A stretch of 7,701 nt of DNA from Deltaproteobacteria bacterium (GCA_013349725.1 DUZB01000065.1:5623-13323), one strand, 5' to 3'. Numbered from the stretch's first letter, positions 1-5,922 are shown. Program-made: numbers and translations. The notes: generated from the letters alone by a model not told the origin.

Positions 1-109
1 GTCAAGGCGAAGTGCAGCAATTCTCATTTTTATATTTCTGTGCAAAGTAAGCGGCAAACACCCCGGGCACACGAAAAGGGAAAATCCGCTGCAAAGTCTC
101 AGTCCCTGC

Positions 110-138
110 TTGACAAGCAATCATGGGTTTCGTAGGAT
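110..138 (+). promoter_or_regulatory. Sigma-70-like promoter of the rhodanese-YceI gene
   Basis: A perfect TTGACA (-35, 110-115) is followed by a 17-base spacer and TAGGAT (-10, 133-138, four of six consensus bases). Transcription would begin near 145, giving a leader of about 70 bases before the GTG at 216. An upstream in-frame ATG at 123 lies inside the spacer, which argues against that ATG being the start. A small inverted repeat TCTC-CGC-GAGA (138-148) straddles the end of the -10 box and could be an operator half, but its arms are only four bases. Inference from sequence only. Confidence 0.6.
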
Positions 139-215
139 CTCCGCGAGAAAGCCTAAAGTCGCAGGCAGGCAAATTTTTAAAGATAACATTTTTTGGAAAA
201 GGATGGGGGTATCTT

Positions 216-1160
216 GTGAAAATTGACCATAAATTCAATGTTATTTCCCCGGAAGATCTCTTTCGCAGGATGAACGAGAGCAAGGATTTTCACCTGATCG
301 ACACGCTTACGCATGATCATTTTGAGAAAGTGCACCTGCCCCACGCAAGAAATGCCTGTGTCTTTGAAGTCACATTCATGAAGCAACTGAAAAAAATTAC
401 GCGGAACAAGAACGCGGAAATCATTCTTTACGGTTCAAGCGCAAAAAGCATGGATGCCATAAAGGCGGCCGAAAAGCTGAACCGGGAAGGATATATTCAG
501 ATCAGCATTTTAAACGGAGGCCTTGAAAGCTGGCGGGCTTCGGGATTTGCCCTGGAAGGAAATGCGCCCCTTGACCCTGATGACCCTGAAACCACCCTTA
601 CCCTTGAAAACGGCGTCTACAAAGTGGATACCAATCAAAGCCTTATCGAATGGATCGGAAGGAACCCGGATAACAAGCACTTCGGCACAGTCAGAATTTC
701 AGAGGGAGATCTTACGGTGAAGGATGGACTTCTGAGCGGCTATTTCGAAGTAGATCTGAATTCCCTCGAAAATATCAATCTGGAAGGAGATAAACTGCAC
801 CCGGTATTGATTGCCCACCTGAAATCAGATGACTTTCTTTTTGTCAAAAATTTCCCGAAAGCCTCCTTTACCATAGAAAACTCGAGACCCGCAAAGGACC
901 CGGTCCTTACCAGCCCGAACCATGAAGTCACCGGAACGTTGAGTTTGAGGGGAGTAGAAGTAAAACAGACCTTTTCGGCAACGATAACAAGACCCGCAGA
1001 AGGTGGTCTTGTGGCCCAGGCCCAGTTCGATATGGATCGAACACGATGGGGCATCATTTATGGATCCGCCCGCTTTTTTGAGCATCTGGGAATGCACCTG
1101 GTTTTTGACATGATCAATATTCAAATCAGAATCGTTGCACACCTCGCACCTGAAAAATGA
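216..1160 (+). CDS. Rhodanese-like/YceI-like fusion protein, catalytic Cys absent
   Basis: The protein has 314 residues if it starts at the GTG at 216, which has a purine-rich GGATGGGGG just upstream. Longer starts would lie in the promoter. Residues 1-115 look like a rhodanese domain: 'HLID' strand, the 'H-LPHARN' region, 'IILYGSS' at 69-75 and the closing 'LNGGLESWRASG' at 99-110. Active rhodaneses carry the persulfide-forming Cys in the loop after that strand; here the position is Gly73 and no Cys follows, so sulfur transfer is unlikely. The only cysteine is Cys48. Residues 133-312 match a YceI-type lipocalin-like beta barrel, a family that binds polyisoprenoid or amphiphilic ligands. YceI proteins are often periplasmic, but I see no signal peptide, so this one should be cytoplasmic. 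It is transcribed towards hgcB, with 139 bases between the two stop codons, in which I see no clear terminator. Its link to the metal genes is positional only. The domain call is good; the function is unknown. Confidence 0.82.
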   Translation: MKIDHKFNVISPEDLFRRMNESKDFHLIDTLTHDHFEKVHLPHARNACVFEVTFMKQLKKITRNKNAEIILYGSSAKSMDAIKAAEKLNREGYIQISILNGGLESWRASGFALEGNAPLDPDDPETTLTLENGVYKVDTNQSLIEWIGRNPDNKHFGTVRISEGDLTVKDGLLSGYFEVDLNSLENINLEGDKLHPVLIAHLKSDDFLFVKNFPKASFTIENSRPAKDPVLTSPNHEVTGTLSLRGVEVKQTFSATITRPAEGGLVAQAQFDMDRTRWGIIYGSARFFEHLGMHLVFDMINIQIRIVAHLAPEK

Positions 1161-1299
1161 AACATCCCCTCCAAAAAAGGGCTTGAACGTATGAACAATG
1201 ATAAGACGGAACCTGCCCTGCCAACCGGTCCCCACCAGATTCATTTGGAGAGCCGGATAAGTTGCGCTCCATTTGAAAAACGTACTCATCGTCGGATCT

Positions 1300-1647
1300 T
1301 TAACAACAACCCGCGCTGAGCTTTCCTTTCGTTTCGGTCTTTTTCATTCCTGCATCTTCATCGGGTTCTATCACACAGCAGCAAGAAGATCCCTTCCGGC
1401 CTAAGGCGGAATTGATAACCGCTGCGGCACATCCCACGCCCGCCTTCACATACACAGCTTCCACCGGACAATTTCTGGCGCAGGCGCCGCATTCCATACA
1501 CAGGTCCCTCTGCTCAATGCCGGCGCAGCCGTTATTCATGGCAAACACCTGGTGGGGACAGACCGCAAGGCATTCACCACAACCCACACATTTCTCCCGG
1601 TCCAATTGAAGAGTAACCACGTCCCTCAGATAGATCAGACTTCCCAT
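1300..1647 (-). CDS. hgcB: HgcB, 2x[4Fe-4S] ferredoxin of mercury methylation
   Basis: HgcB supplies low-potential electrons to the corrinoid of HgcA and is thought to help bring Hg(II) to it. The 115-residue protein has two ferredoxin motifs: C20-x2-C23-x2-C26-x3-C30-P and C50-x2-C53-x2-C56-x3-C60-P. These are followed by 'GVGCAAAVI' at 70-78, whose Cys73 corresponds to the additional conserved Cys of the HgcB family, and a C-terminal vicinal pair Cys114-Cys115. That arrangement separates HgcB from ordinary bacterial ferredoxins. An extra Cys triplet (89-91) sits before an acidic and lysine-rich linker, and the protein is somewhat longer than the roughly 95 residues I recall for HgcB. The ATG at 1647 has AGGAG eight bases upstream (1660-1656), which touches the hgcA stop codon, so the two genes are tightly coupled. 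It is the last gene of the arsR1-hgcA-hgcB operon. Confidence 0.92.
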   Translation of the reverse strand: MGSLIYLRDVVTLQLDREKCVGCGECLAVCPHQVFAMNNGCAGIEQRDLCMECGACARNCPVEAVYVKAGVGCAAAVINSALGRKGSSCCCVIEPDEDAGMKKTETKGKLSAGCC

Positions 1648-1659
1648 ATTATATTCTCC

Positions 1660-2850
1660 TTAAACTGCGAACCGCGAACCTACCCACAGGCATAAACCAG
1701 CAATAGCTCCACCAATCTCCAGGGGTACCGCCCATTTCATCTCTTTTCTAACCCCTGAAAGAGAGGTGTAGGTGGAGGCGCCGGTAAAATTCATAGCCAG
1801 GTAGGCCGAAAGAGAGGGAATCAACAGAAACCATGCCAGAATTTCGGGCCAATCTCTCCAGTTGGTGAAAAACCCTGTCCGAAAGGCCGCAAAGAGGATT
1901 GCGGTAATCAAACCCATGATCAGCCCTTTCACTGAAAATGCCCTGCCGGGCAGCCAGGGCAACAGGATCGGCGTCAAAACAGCGCCGGAAGCCAACGCGC
2001 CCAAAAGGGAAAAGACGGCAAAGAGTCCGTAACGGAGCGTTCCTGACCAGAACCCGGCGTCCCCACCCAGACCGCCTAACAAGAAGAACCCCGGAATCAT
2101 GATCAGCGTCCATTTGAGGGCCCCCACCAGTTCAACGGGCACAAGAACGGTCCTTTCCCGGAGAGAGAACGTCTTTCGGCGCATTTCCGGCGTGGCCTTC
2201 ATCCCCGCATCCAGAAATGCGGGCAGATCCGCCGCATCAATGGGACCATAGATCGCCTTGAAGCCGGAAAGCTTTTTTACCTGGTAGGCCGCAACCCCCG
2301 GACCGGCAAGCTGCGGGAGAATCACCTCCCGGTGATCCACAATCCGATCCAGTTGACTGAACCCGATACGCCGAACCAGTTCTTCCGTACTGAAGGCGCC
2401 CTTCCCGGCCGCGCACCACACGTTTATGCCATCCGTATCAAGAACCAGCATCCAGGCGTTTCGCCCGGGAAGGGATTCCCGCAACCGGTCAAAGCTCATT
2501 TTGTAATTGGCCGTAATCAGAACGGGATCGGATTTTCCCGGGTTCCCTAAACCATAAAGACCCGGATCAACGGTATATGCCATTCGTTTGACACCCCACC
2601 TGGCCTTGAACGTTCCCCAGTGGTCCGCTCCAGCCAACGTTGAAGATATGCGGGGAACGGGACCCACGGCCGTAGAGACGGTTCCCGAGACAAAAGGCTG
2701 GTCTGTTGATGGGAGGCTCAACTGAGCCTTCTCTTTTGAGGGTCAGCAGCTGCCTGAAGGATTTCCAGAAGGAGGAGGCCCTATGGGGAAAAGGCCGCCA
2801 TTGATGCTGCCGGGCTTGACATCCACAACGTTTTTCGTTTCCAGATTCAT
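1660..2850 (-). CDS. hgcA: HgcA, membrane corrinoid protein of mercury methylation; probable selenoprotein
   Basis: HgcA carries a methyl-cobalamin and transfers the methyl group to Hg(II). The minimal frame starts at TTG 2721 (353 residues); with the TGA at 2745-2743 read as selenocysteine it starts at ATG 2850 (396 residues). In the short numbering the N-terminal corrinoid domain holds the family signature 'NVWCAAGKG' at 100-108, with Cys103 the expected cobalt ligand, preceded by 'VLITANYKMSFDRL' (67-80). From about residue 185 there are roughly five hydrophobic segments, and 'STYTSLSGVRKEMKW' near the C-terminus is also typical of HgcA. The extended arm is Pro/Gly-rich and would place Cys35-Sec36 next to each other. 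For the long form: the strong SD at 2865-2859, the start 14 bases after arsR1, the frame continuity and a SECIS-like hairpin. For the short form: AGAAGG just upstream of TTG. The HgcA identity is nearly certain; the Sec extension is likely but unproven. Confidence 0.9.
2714..2729 (-). promoter_or_regulatory. SECIS-like hairpin downstream of the hgcA UGA
   Basis: On the coding strand AGGCTC (2729-2724) pairs perfectly with GAGCCT (2719-2714) around the four-base loop AGTT (2723-2720). The loop begins 19 bases after the TGA. Bacterial SECIS elements usually have a short stem with the apical loop roughly 16-37 bases after UGA and a G among the first two loop bases; here the second loop base is G. 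The alternative TTG start (first base 2721) falls in the loop, so the structure could instead modulate initiation there. Confidence 0.55.
2743..2745 (-). other. Candidate selenocysteine (UGA) codon in hgcA
   Basis: This in-frame TGA is the only interruption between the ATG at 2850 and the hgcA stop at 1662-1660. It follows codons for PSGSC, so recoding would give a vicinal Cys-Sec pair and then PSKEKAQLSLPSTDQPF, leading into the recognised HgcA domain. If it is a true stop instead, positions 2850-2743 encode a 35-residue leader peptide ending in Cys. Deltaproteobacteria include many selenoprotein-rich species, which makes recoding plausible. The window itself contains no selA, selB, selC or selD. 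Confidence 0.62.
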
Positions 2851-2858
2851 CTTTTCAA

Positions 2859-2865
2859 CTCCCCC
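2859..2865 (-). promoter_or_regulatory. Strong ribosome-binding site for the extended hgcA start
   Basis: GGGGGAG lies eight bases upstream of the ATG at 2850 and begins on the last base of the arsR1 stop codon TAG (2867-2865). It is better placed and stronger than the purine stretch preceding the TTG at 2721. Ribosomes finishing arsR1 could restart directly here, which supports real translation from 2850 whether the product is a selenoprotein or a leader peptide. Confidence 0.7.
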
Positions 2866-3239
2866 TATTCCGACGTGCCGGACTCTCCACGGATAAAACT
2901 CTCAAGGAGATTCATATAATACTCAAAAACGCCATTTACTGTACAGTAGCAGACCCGTGGCCCATCAATCTCCCCTTGAACCCACCCTGTTTCCTTCAGA
3001 ATCTTCAGGTGCTGGGAAACACTGGACTGGGCCAGGGGGAAGGCATTCACAATATCTCCGCACACGCAACGCTGCCCGGCAGGTTTGTTTTCCAGCATTC
3101 GAACGATCTCTACCCGAACAGGATGGGCAAGGCCCTTGGACAGTTCGGAAAGACTCTTTTTCCTGCTTTCCAAAGAATTTCCCTCTGGATTCCCGCACTC
3201 CGCCAGCTGATTCATGCGCTGTAACATCCCTTCATTCAT
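2865..3239 (-). CDS. ArsR/SmtB-family repressor heading the hgcAB operon
   Basis: A winged-helix regulator of 124 residues, somewhat longer at the N-terminus than compact ArsR proteins. The fold is recognisable from 'LSKGLAHPVRVEIVRMLE' (33-50) and the recognition helix 'AQSSVSQHLKILKETGWV' (70-87), followed by the wing 'GEIDGPRVCYCTV'. Candidate thiol ligands are Cys58-x-Cys60 ('RCVCGDI', at the site used for As(III)/metal binding in ArsR) and Cys97-x-Cys99 in the wing; Cys15 lies in the N-terminal extension. The sensed ligand cannot be told from sequence, but arsenite, Hg(II) or an organometal fits the cysteines. The ATG at 3239 is preceded by GGGG five bases upstream, a modest site; an internal ATG at 3227 or 3215 cannot be excluded. 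It is the first gene of the operon, 14 bases before the extended hgcA start, and probably represses its own promoter. ArsR-like genes next to hgcAB are known in methylators. Confidence 0.9.
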   Translation of the reverse strand: MNEGMLQRMNQLAECGNPEGNSLESRKKSLSELSKGLAHPVRVEIVRMLENKPAGQRCVCGDIVNAFPLAQSSVSQHLKILKETGWVQGEIDGPRVCYCTVNGVFEYYMNLLESFIRGESGTSE

Positions 3240-3293
3240 TTAAACCCCATCGCCGCTATAAATATTCCAGAGCTCACCATCCATCTATCGTTA

Positions 3294-3309
3294 ATCGTAG
3301 ATATACGAT
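3294..3309. promoter_or_regulatory. ArsR-type operator palindrome
   Basis: ATCGTA-GATA-TACGAT is a perfect six-base inverted repeat with a four-base spacer. A second, wider repeat TATCGT (3286-3291) / ACGATA (3305-3310) overlaps it. AT-rich imperfect dyads of this size are typical ArsR/SmtB operators. The site overlaps the -10 box (3313-3308) of the arsR1-hgcAB promoter and extends into the expected start of transcription, so a bound repressor would block RNA polymerase. That ArsR1 is the protein bound is inferred from adjacency. Confidence 0.7.
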
Positions 3310-3336
3310 AATACATCTCCTGTACGGAACTGTCAA
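3308..3336 (-). promoter_or_regulatory. Near-consensus promoter of arsR1-hgcA-hgcB
   Basis: On the minus strand a perfect TTGACA (3336-3331) is separated by exactly 17 bases from TATTAT (3313-3308), five of six matches to TATAAT. Transcription would begin near 3301, giving a leader of about 60 bases before the arsR1 ATG. Such a strong promoter needs a repressor, which the overlapping palindrome supplies. Confidence 0.8.
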
Positions 3337-3397
3337 GTTTTTTTCACACACAGGCGTGAAGCGCCACCAACCTCATCATTATCCATGCAGTGTTTTT

Positions 3398-3425
3398 CCA
3401 ATTTCAAGTTTCGAGTTTCCAGTTT
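3398..3425. repeat. Short tandem array of four degenerate heptamers
   Basis: Four consecutive seven-base units, CCAATTT, CAAGTTT, CGAGTTT and CCAGTTT, share the pattern C-N-A-R-TTT. They lie in the roughly 170-base gap between the two divergent promoters, upstream of both -35 boxes. No function is evident. They could be decayed simple-sequence repeat or helically phased AT tracts; nothing else in this gap looks like a gene. Confidence 0.55.
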
Positions 3426-3508
3426 CTTTCAGTAATTGGCGGTTATTCAGGGGCGAGCGGAGCAGGTTTCGAATTAAGTTCAGAATCGCCGACAACGAAA
3501 AAACCTCC

Positions 3509-3537
3509 TTGACATCCCAATCGGGAACATATATATT
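3509..3537 (+). promoter_or_regulatory. Near-consensus promoter of arsR2 and possibly the downstream cluster
   Basis: TTGACA (3509-3514), a 17-base spacer and TATATT (3532-3537) form a strong sigma-70-type promoter. Just after the -10 box lies CATT-A-AATG (3539-3547), a small palindrome at about the start of transcription, and ACATATA (3527-3533) recurs before the permease gene at 3931-3937. Either could be part of an ArsR2 operator; that part is weak. Confidence 0.75.
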
Positions 3538-3562
3538 CCATTAAATGCATATAGGAGCCACA

Positions 3563-3907
3563 ATGAAAGAATTTATTGAAGTGATGAAAGCCCTTTCCGA
3601 TCCCAACCGGGTCAGAATTTTGAAGATGCTCCAGCACCGCTCCATGTGTGTTTGTGAGATTCAAGCAGGACTGGGAATTTCGCAGCCCACCGTATCCAAA
3701 CACCTGAAAAATCTCGAAAGGGCGGGGTTGGTTTCTTTTGAGAAAGACGGCCTATGGGTAAACTATTTTCTCGCTGATGGGCGTAAAAGTCCATACGCTG
3801 GAGTCCTTCTTGGGAACCTGAGACACTGGCTTGAAGACGACGAGGCTGTTTCGCTGCTTCTCGGAAAACTTCCCGAAATACGAAGAGAAAAAATCTGCAA
3901 AAAATGA
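3563..3907 (+). CDS. ArsR-family metal/metalloid-responsive repressor
   Basis: A compact winged-helix regulator of 114 residues when started at the ATG at 3563, which has AGGAG five bases upstream (3553-3557). An in-frame ATG at 3545 has no such site and sits about where transcription begins. The helix-turn-helix is clear: 'MKALSDPNRVRILKML' (8-23) and 'GISQPTVSKHLKNLERAGLV' (38-57). 'MCVCEI' places Cys29 and Cys31 at the alpha-3 thiol site of classical ArsR (ELCVCDL), and Cys112 lies near the C-terminus as a possible third ligand, so arsenite or another soft-metal species is the probable inducer. It is distinct from ArsR1, which has a different length and wing and an extra wing Cys pair. It is divergent from the hgcAB operon and precedes the permease by 101 bases, so it probably controls the permease-thioredoxin cluster and itself. 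Confidence 0.9.
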   Translation: MKEFIEVMKALSDPNRVRILKMLQHRSMCVCEIQAGLGISQPTVSKHLKNLERAGLVSFEKDGLWVNYFLADGRKSPYAGVLLGNLRHWLEDDEAVSLLLGKLPEIRREKICKK

Positions 3908-3927
3908 TTTTTTTTGCGCGTAATACA

Positions 3928-3956
3928 TTGACATATAGTTATTTATAGATTGTTAG
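3928..3956 (+). promoter_or_regulatory. Possible secondary promoter/operator before the permease gene
   Basis: TTGACA (3928-3933) is present, but the hexamer 17 bases further (TGTTAG) matches the -10 consensus poorly. The stretch between is AT-rich and holds a repeated TATAG (3934-3938 and 3944-3948) plus the ACATATA element also found at the arsR2 promoter. It may be a weak promoter with an ArsR site, or only an operator remnant. Low confidence. Confidence 0.3.
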
Positions 3957-4008
3957 TGCGGCTACCTGGGCGCAAGAATGGTGCCTGCTGGTGAAAGGAG
4001 TCTGAATC

Positions 4009-5181
4009 GTGAAGGAACGTTGGAAACTGCTGATTATTGTGCTGACATTTGTCGCGGCCTATTATGTACCCTGGGCGGATCCGGTTATTCGCCGGTCCGG
4101 TCTGGAGGCCTTTCTGATGCTCCAAGAATATGCCAGGGAACACGTGTTGACTTGCCTCATTCCCGCATTTTTTATTGCGGGGGCTATTGCTGTATTTGTG
4201 TCCCAGGCATCGGTTCTTAAATATTTCGGGGCCACGGCCAAGAAAATCCTCTCCTATTCGGTGGCTTCAATTTCTGGAACCGTGCTGGCGGTCTGTTCCT
4301 GCACCGTGTTGCCCCTTTTTGCGGGGATTTATACGCGGGGCGCCGGTATCGGCCCGGCCACGGCTTTTCTCTATTCAGGCCCAGCCATTAACGTGTTGGC
4401 TATCGTGCTAACAGCCAGGATACTTGGATGGCAATTGGGGCTTGCCAGGGCTATCGGCGCGGTCTTTTTTGCGGTCGTCACCGGTCTGCTTATGGCCTTT
4501 ATTTTTCGGAAGGACGACGCTGCAAGGGCCAAAGGGGAGATCTTCCTGCCGGAAGACGAGGGACAGGGACGGACCCTTGCCCAGGATGGGCTCTTCATGC
4601 TTACGATGGTGCTCATTCTGATCTTTGCCGCCTTTGCCAGACCGGCCGAAGGCTCAACCGGTGTTTGGCCGTTCATATTCGCCGCCAAATGGTACATCAC
4701 CGCCGGGCTCCTGGTCATTTTAGGGTTTATGCTGAAAGCCTGGTTCGTCAAAGAGGAACGGGTCACCTGGGTCCAGTCCACCTGGGGATTCATGAAACAG
4801 ATCTTTCCGCTCCTTGGCGCGGGCGTCCTGGTGGCGGGTTTTATGCTGGGAAGGCCCGGACATGCCGCCCTGATCCCCGACCAGTATATTGAAGGACTCG
4901 TGGGGGGGAATTCCCTCTGGGCCAATCTCTTTGCTTCGGTCTCCGGAGCCCTCATGTACTTTGCCACCCTTACGGAGGTGCCGATTCTTCAGGGGCTCCT
5001 CGGCGCCGGCATGGGCAAAGGACCAGCTCTCAGTCTGCTTTTGGCAGGACCCGCCCTCTCGCTTCCCAACATGCTGGTAATCGGAGGAATCATGGGAGCG
5101 AAAAAGACAGCGGTTTTCTGCGGCATTATTGTGGTTTTATCGACCATTGCCGGGATGATCTTTGGTTGGATTGCAGGATAA
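4009..5181 (+). CDS. DUF318/ArsP-type permease
   Basis: An integral membrane protein of 390 residues with about eight to ten hydrophobic segments, split by a charged cytoplasmic loop around residues 167-192. It matches the permease family PF03773 (DUF318), which includes ArsP, an efflux permease for trivalent organoarsenicals. Visible hallmarks are 'VCSCTVLPLFAGIYTRGAGIGPATAFLYSGPAINVLA' split over residues 95-132, with Cys96 and Cys98 in the membrane as candidate metal or metalloid ligands, and 'LTEVPILQGLLGAGMGKGPA' near 321-340 with the following 'AGPALSLPNM'. The GTG at 4009 has AAAGGAG eight bases upstream. The next gene, a small thioredoxin, begins 18 bases after the stop; this permease-plus-CxxC pairing is frequent in the family. 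Export of a methylated or free soft metal is the likely role, but the substrate is not determined by sequence. Confidence 0.88.
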   Translation: MKERWKLLIIVLTFVAAYYVPWADPVIRRSGLEAFLMLQEYAREHVLTCLIPAFFIAGAIAVFVSQASVLKYFGATAKKILSYSVASISGTVLAVCSCTVLPLFAGIYTRGAGIGPATAFLYSGPAINVLAIVLTARILGWQLGLARAIGAVFFAVVTGLLMAFIFRKDDAARAKGEIFLPEDEGQGRTLAQDGLFMLTMVLILIFAAFARPAEGSTGVWPFIFAAKWYITAGLLVILGFMLKAWFVKEERVTWVQSTWGFMKQIFPLLGAGVLVAGFMLGRPGHAALIPDQYIEGLVGGNSLWANLFASVSGALMYFATLTEVPILQGLLGAGMGKGPALSLLLAGPALSLPNMLVIGGIMGAKKTAVFCGIIVVLSTIAGMIFGWIAG

Positions 5182-5199
5182 AATTAAAGGAGGTAAAAT

Positions 5200-5433
5200 A
5201 TGGAAATTAAAGTGTTGGGTCCTGGCTGCCCCAAGTGCCAGAAAACGGAAAAGATCGTGAAGGAAGTTGTATCGGAGTTGGGTGTTTCCGCAAAAATCGT
5301 CAAAGTGACCGATACCATGGAAATTGCCAAGCATGGCGTTTTCGGAACCCCAGCCGTCGTGGTGGATGGTGAGGTGAAAAGTGTGGGCAAGATCCCATCC
5401 GCAGATGAGATCAAATCCTGGATTCAGAAGTAA
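5200..5433 (+). CDS. Small thioredoxin/glutaredoxin-like protein (CPKC)
   Basis: A 77-residue cytoplasmic thioredoxin-fold protein of the archaeal/bacterial mini-redoxin type (TM0996/MTH895-like). The active site is Cys10-Pro-Lys-Cys13 after the first strand 'MEIKVLGPG', and the conserved cis-proline is in 'GTPAVVVDGEV' (Pro51). It is at the usual length for the family. The ATG has an excellent AAAGGAGG site seven bases upstream. Members are often encoded beside DUF318 permeases, as here, and are thought to reduce disulfides or pass thiol-bound metal; the exact partner is unknown. The CxxC could chelate a soft metal as well as do redox work. Confidence 0.9.
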   Translation: MEIKVLGPGCPKCQKTEKIVKEVVSELGVSAKIVKVTDTMEIAKHGVFGTPAVVVDGEVKSVGKIPSADEIKSWIQK

Positions 5434-5462
5434 CCCAAAATAAAAAGAGAGAGGAAACGGAA

Positions 5463-5894
5463 ATGGCCGAAGATTGTTGTGCGACCAATGGAAATGTTAT
5501 GATCCTGGCCTGCGCGGGAGGTTCTAATGTGGGGCAGCTTTCAAATCAGGCTGCGGTGGAGTTGACCCAGGAGGGGTTCGGGAAAATATTTTGTCTTGCG
5601 GGCGTCGGTGGACACCTTTCAGGCTTTGTGCAGTCCGCCAGGGATGTGCCTCAAATGGTGGCCATCGATGGGTGTTCCGTCGGTTGTGTCAAAGCCATCC
5701 TGGAGCACGCGGAGGTCCCCTTGAAACAGTACCTGGTCCTGACGGATCTGGGGATCGAAAAAAACAAGAATTTTAATCTCGCAAGGGCGGATGTTGAAAA
5801 GGTCAAGACAGCTGTAAAGGCGTCGACCGGGGGAAGTGCTGCAAACGGGCAACCGTCCGGCAAAACGTCTTCGGGGAGCTGCTGCAACTGCTAA
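5463..5894 (+). CDS. DGC-domain putative metal-binding protein with Cys-rich tail
   Basis: A 143-residue protein of the DGC-domain family (PF08859, putative zinc-binding). The core runs from about 11 to 118: 'VMILACAGGSNVGQLSNQAA' with Cys17, 'IFCLAGVGGH' with Cys44, the name-giving Asp69-Gly70-Cys71 in 'VAIDGCSVGCVKAILE' with Cys75, and the closing 'LVLTDLGIEKNKNF'. Beyond the core is a flexible Gly/Ser/Lys tail ending in SSGSCCNC (136-143), and the N-terminus has a second vicinal pair, Cys5-Cys6. No signal peptide is seen. The extra thiols at both ends suggest soft-metal capture or transfer. It lies 29 bases after the mini-thioredoxin, preceded by GAGAGAGGAAACGG as a ribosome-binding region. 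Role in the cluster is inferred: cytoplasmic metal buffer or donor near the permease. Confidence 0.85.
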   Translation: MAEDCCATNGNVMILACAGGSNVGQLSNQAAVELTQEGFGKIFCLAGVGGHLSGFVQSARDVPQMVAIDGCSVGCVKAILEHAEVPLKQYLVLTDLGIEKNKNFNLARADVEKVKTAVKASTGGSAANGQPSGKTSSGSCCNC

Positions 5895-5922
5895 ATATTT
5901 CTCCAAAAAGAAAGGATAATTC

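Noticed and set aside
1..109. Coding sequence or RNA gene at the left edge
   Set aside because: No frame with a recognisable product, no tRNA-like cloverleaf and no repeat could be made out.
123..215. In-frame ATG at 123 as start of the rhodanese-YceI gene
   Set aside because: It lies between the -35 and -10 boxes of a good promoter, and the 31 extra residues match nothing in the rhodanese domain. GTG 216 has a purine-rich site.
825..1289. Long minus-strand frame opposite the YceI domain
   Set aside because: It is a shadow of the plus-strand gene with no ribosome-binding site and no recognisable domain.
1161..1299. Terminator or small gene between the convergent stops
   Set aside because: Only weak complementarity (CCCCTCC...GGG) was found, with no T-tract on either strand and no start-plus-RBS combination.
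1158..1319. Read-through of the rhodanese-YceI TGA stop as selenocysteine
   Set aside because: The frame stays open for about 50 codons, but the stop is not next to a Cys, the extension looks random and overlaps hgcB on the other strand, and the YceI domain is already complete.
2743..2850. The 35-codon frame upstream of hgcA as an independent gene only
   Set aside because: It is in the same frame as hgcA, ends in Cys before TGA and is followed by a SECIS-like hairpin. A leader peptide remains the alternative but explains less.
3896..3920. A-tract/T-tract after arsR2 as a Rho-independent terminator
   Set aside because: The possible stem is almost entirely A-T pairs without a GC-rich base, so it would not form a stable terminator hairpin.
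4371..4967. 198-codon minus-strand frame inside the permease gene
   Set aside because: Antisense to a confidently recognised membrane protein and low in plausible protein features; typical shadow frame in GC-rich DNA.
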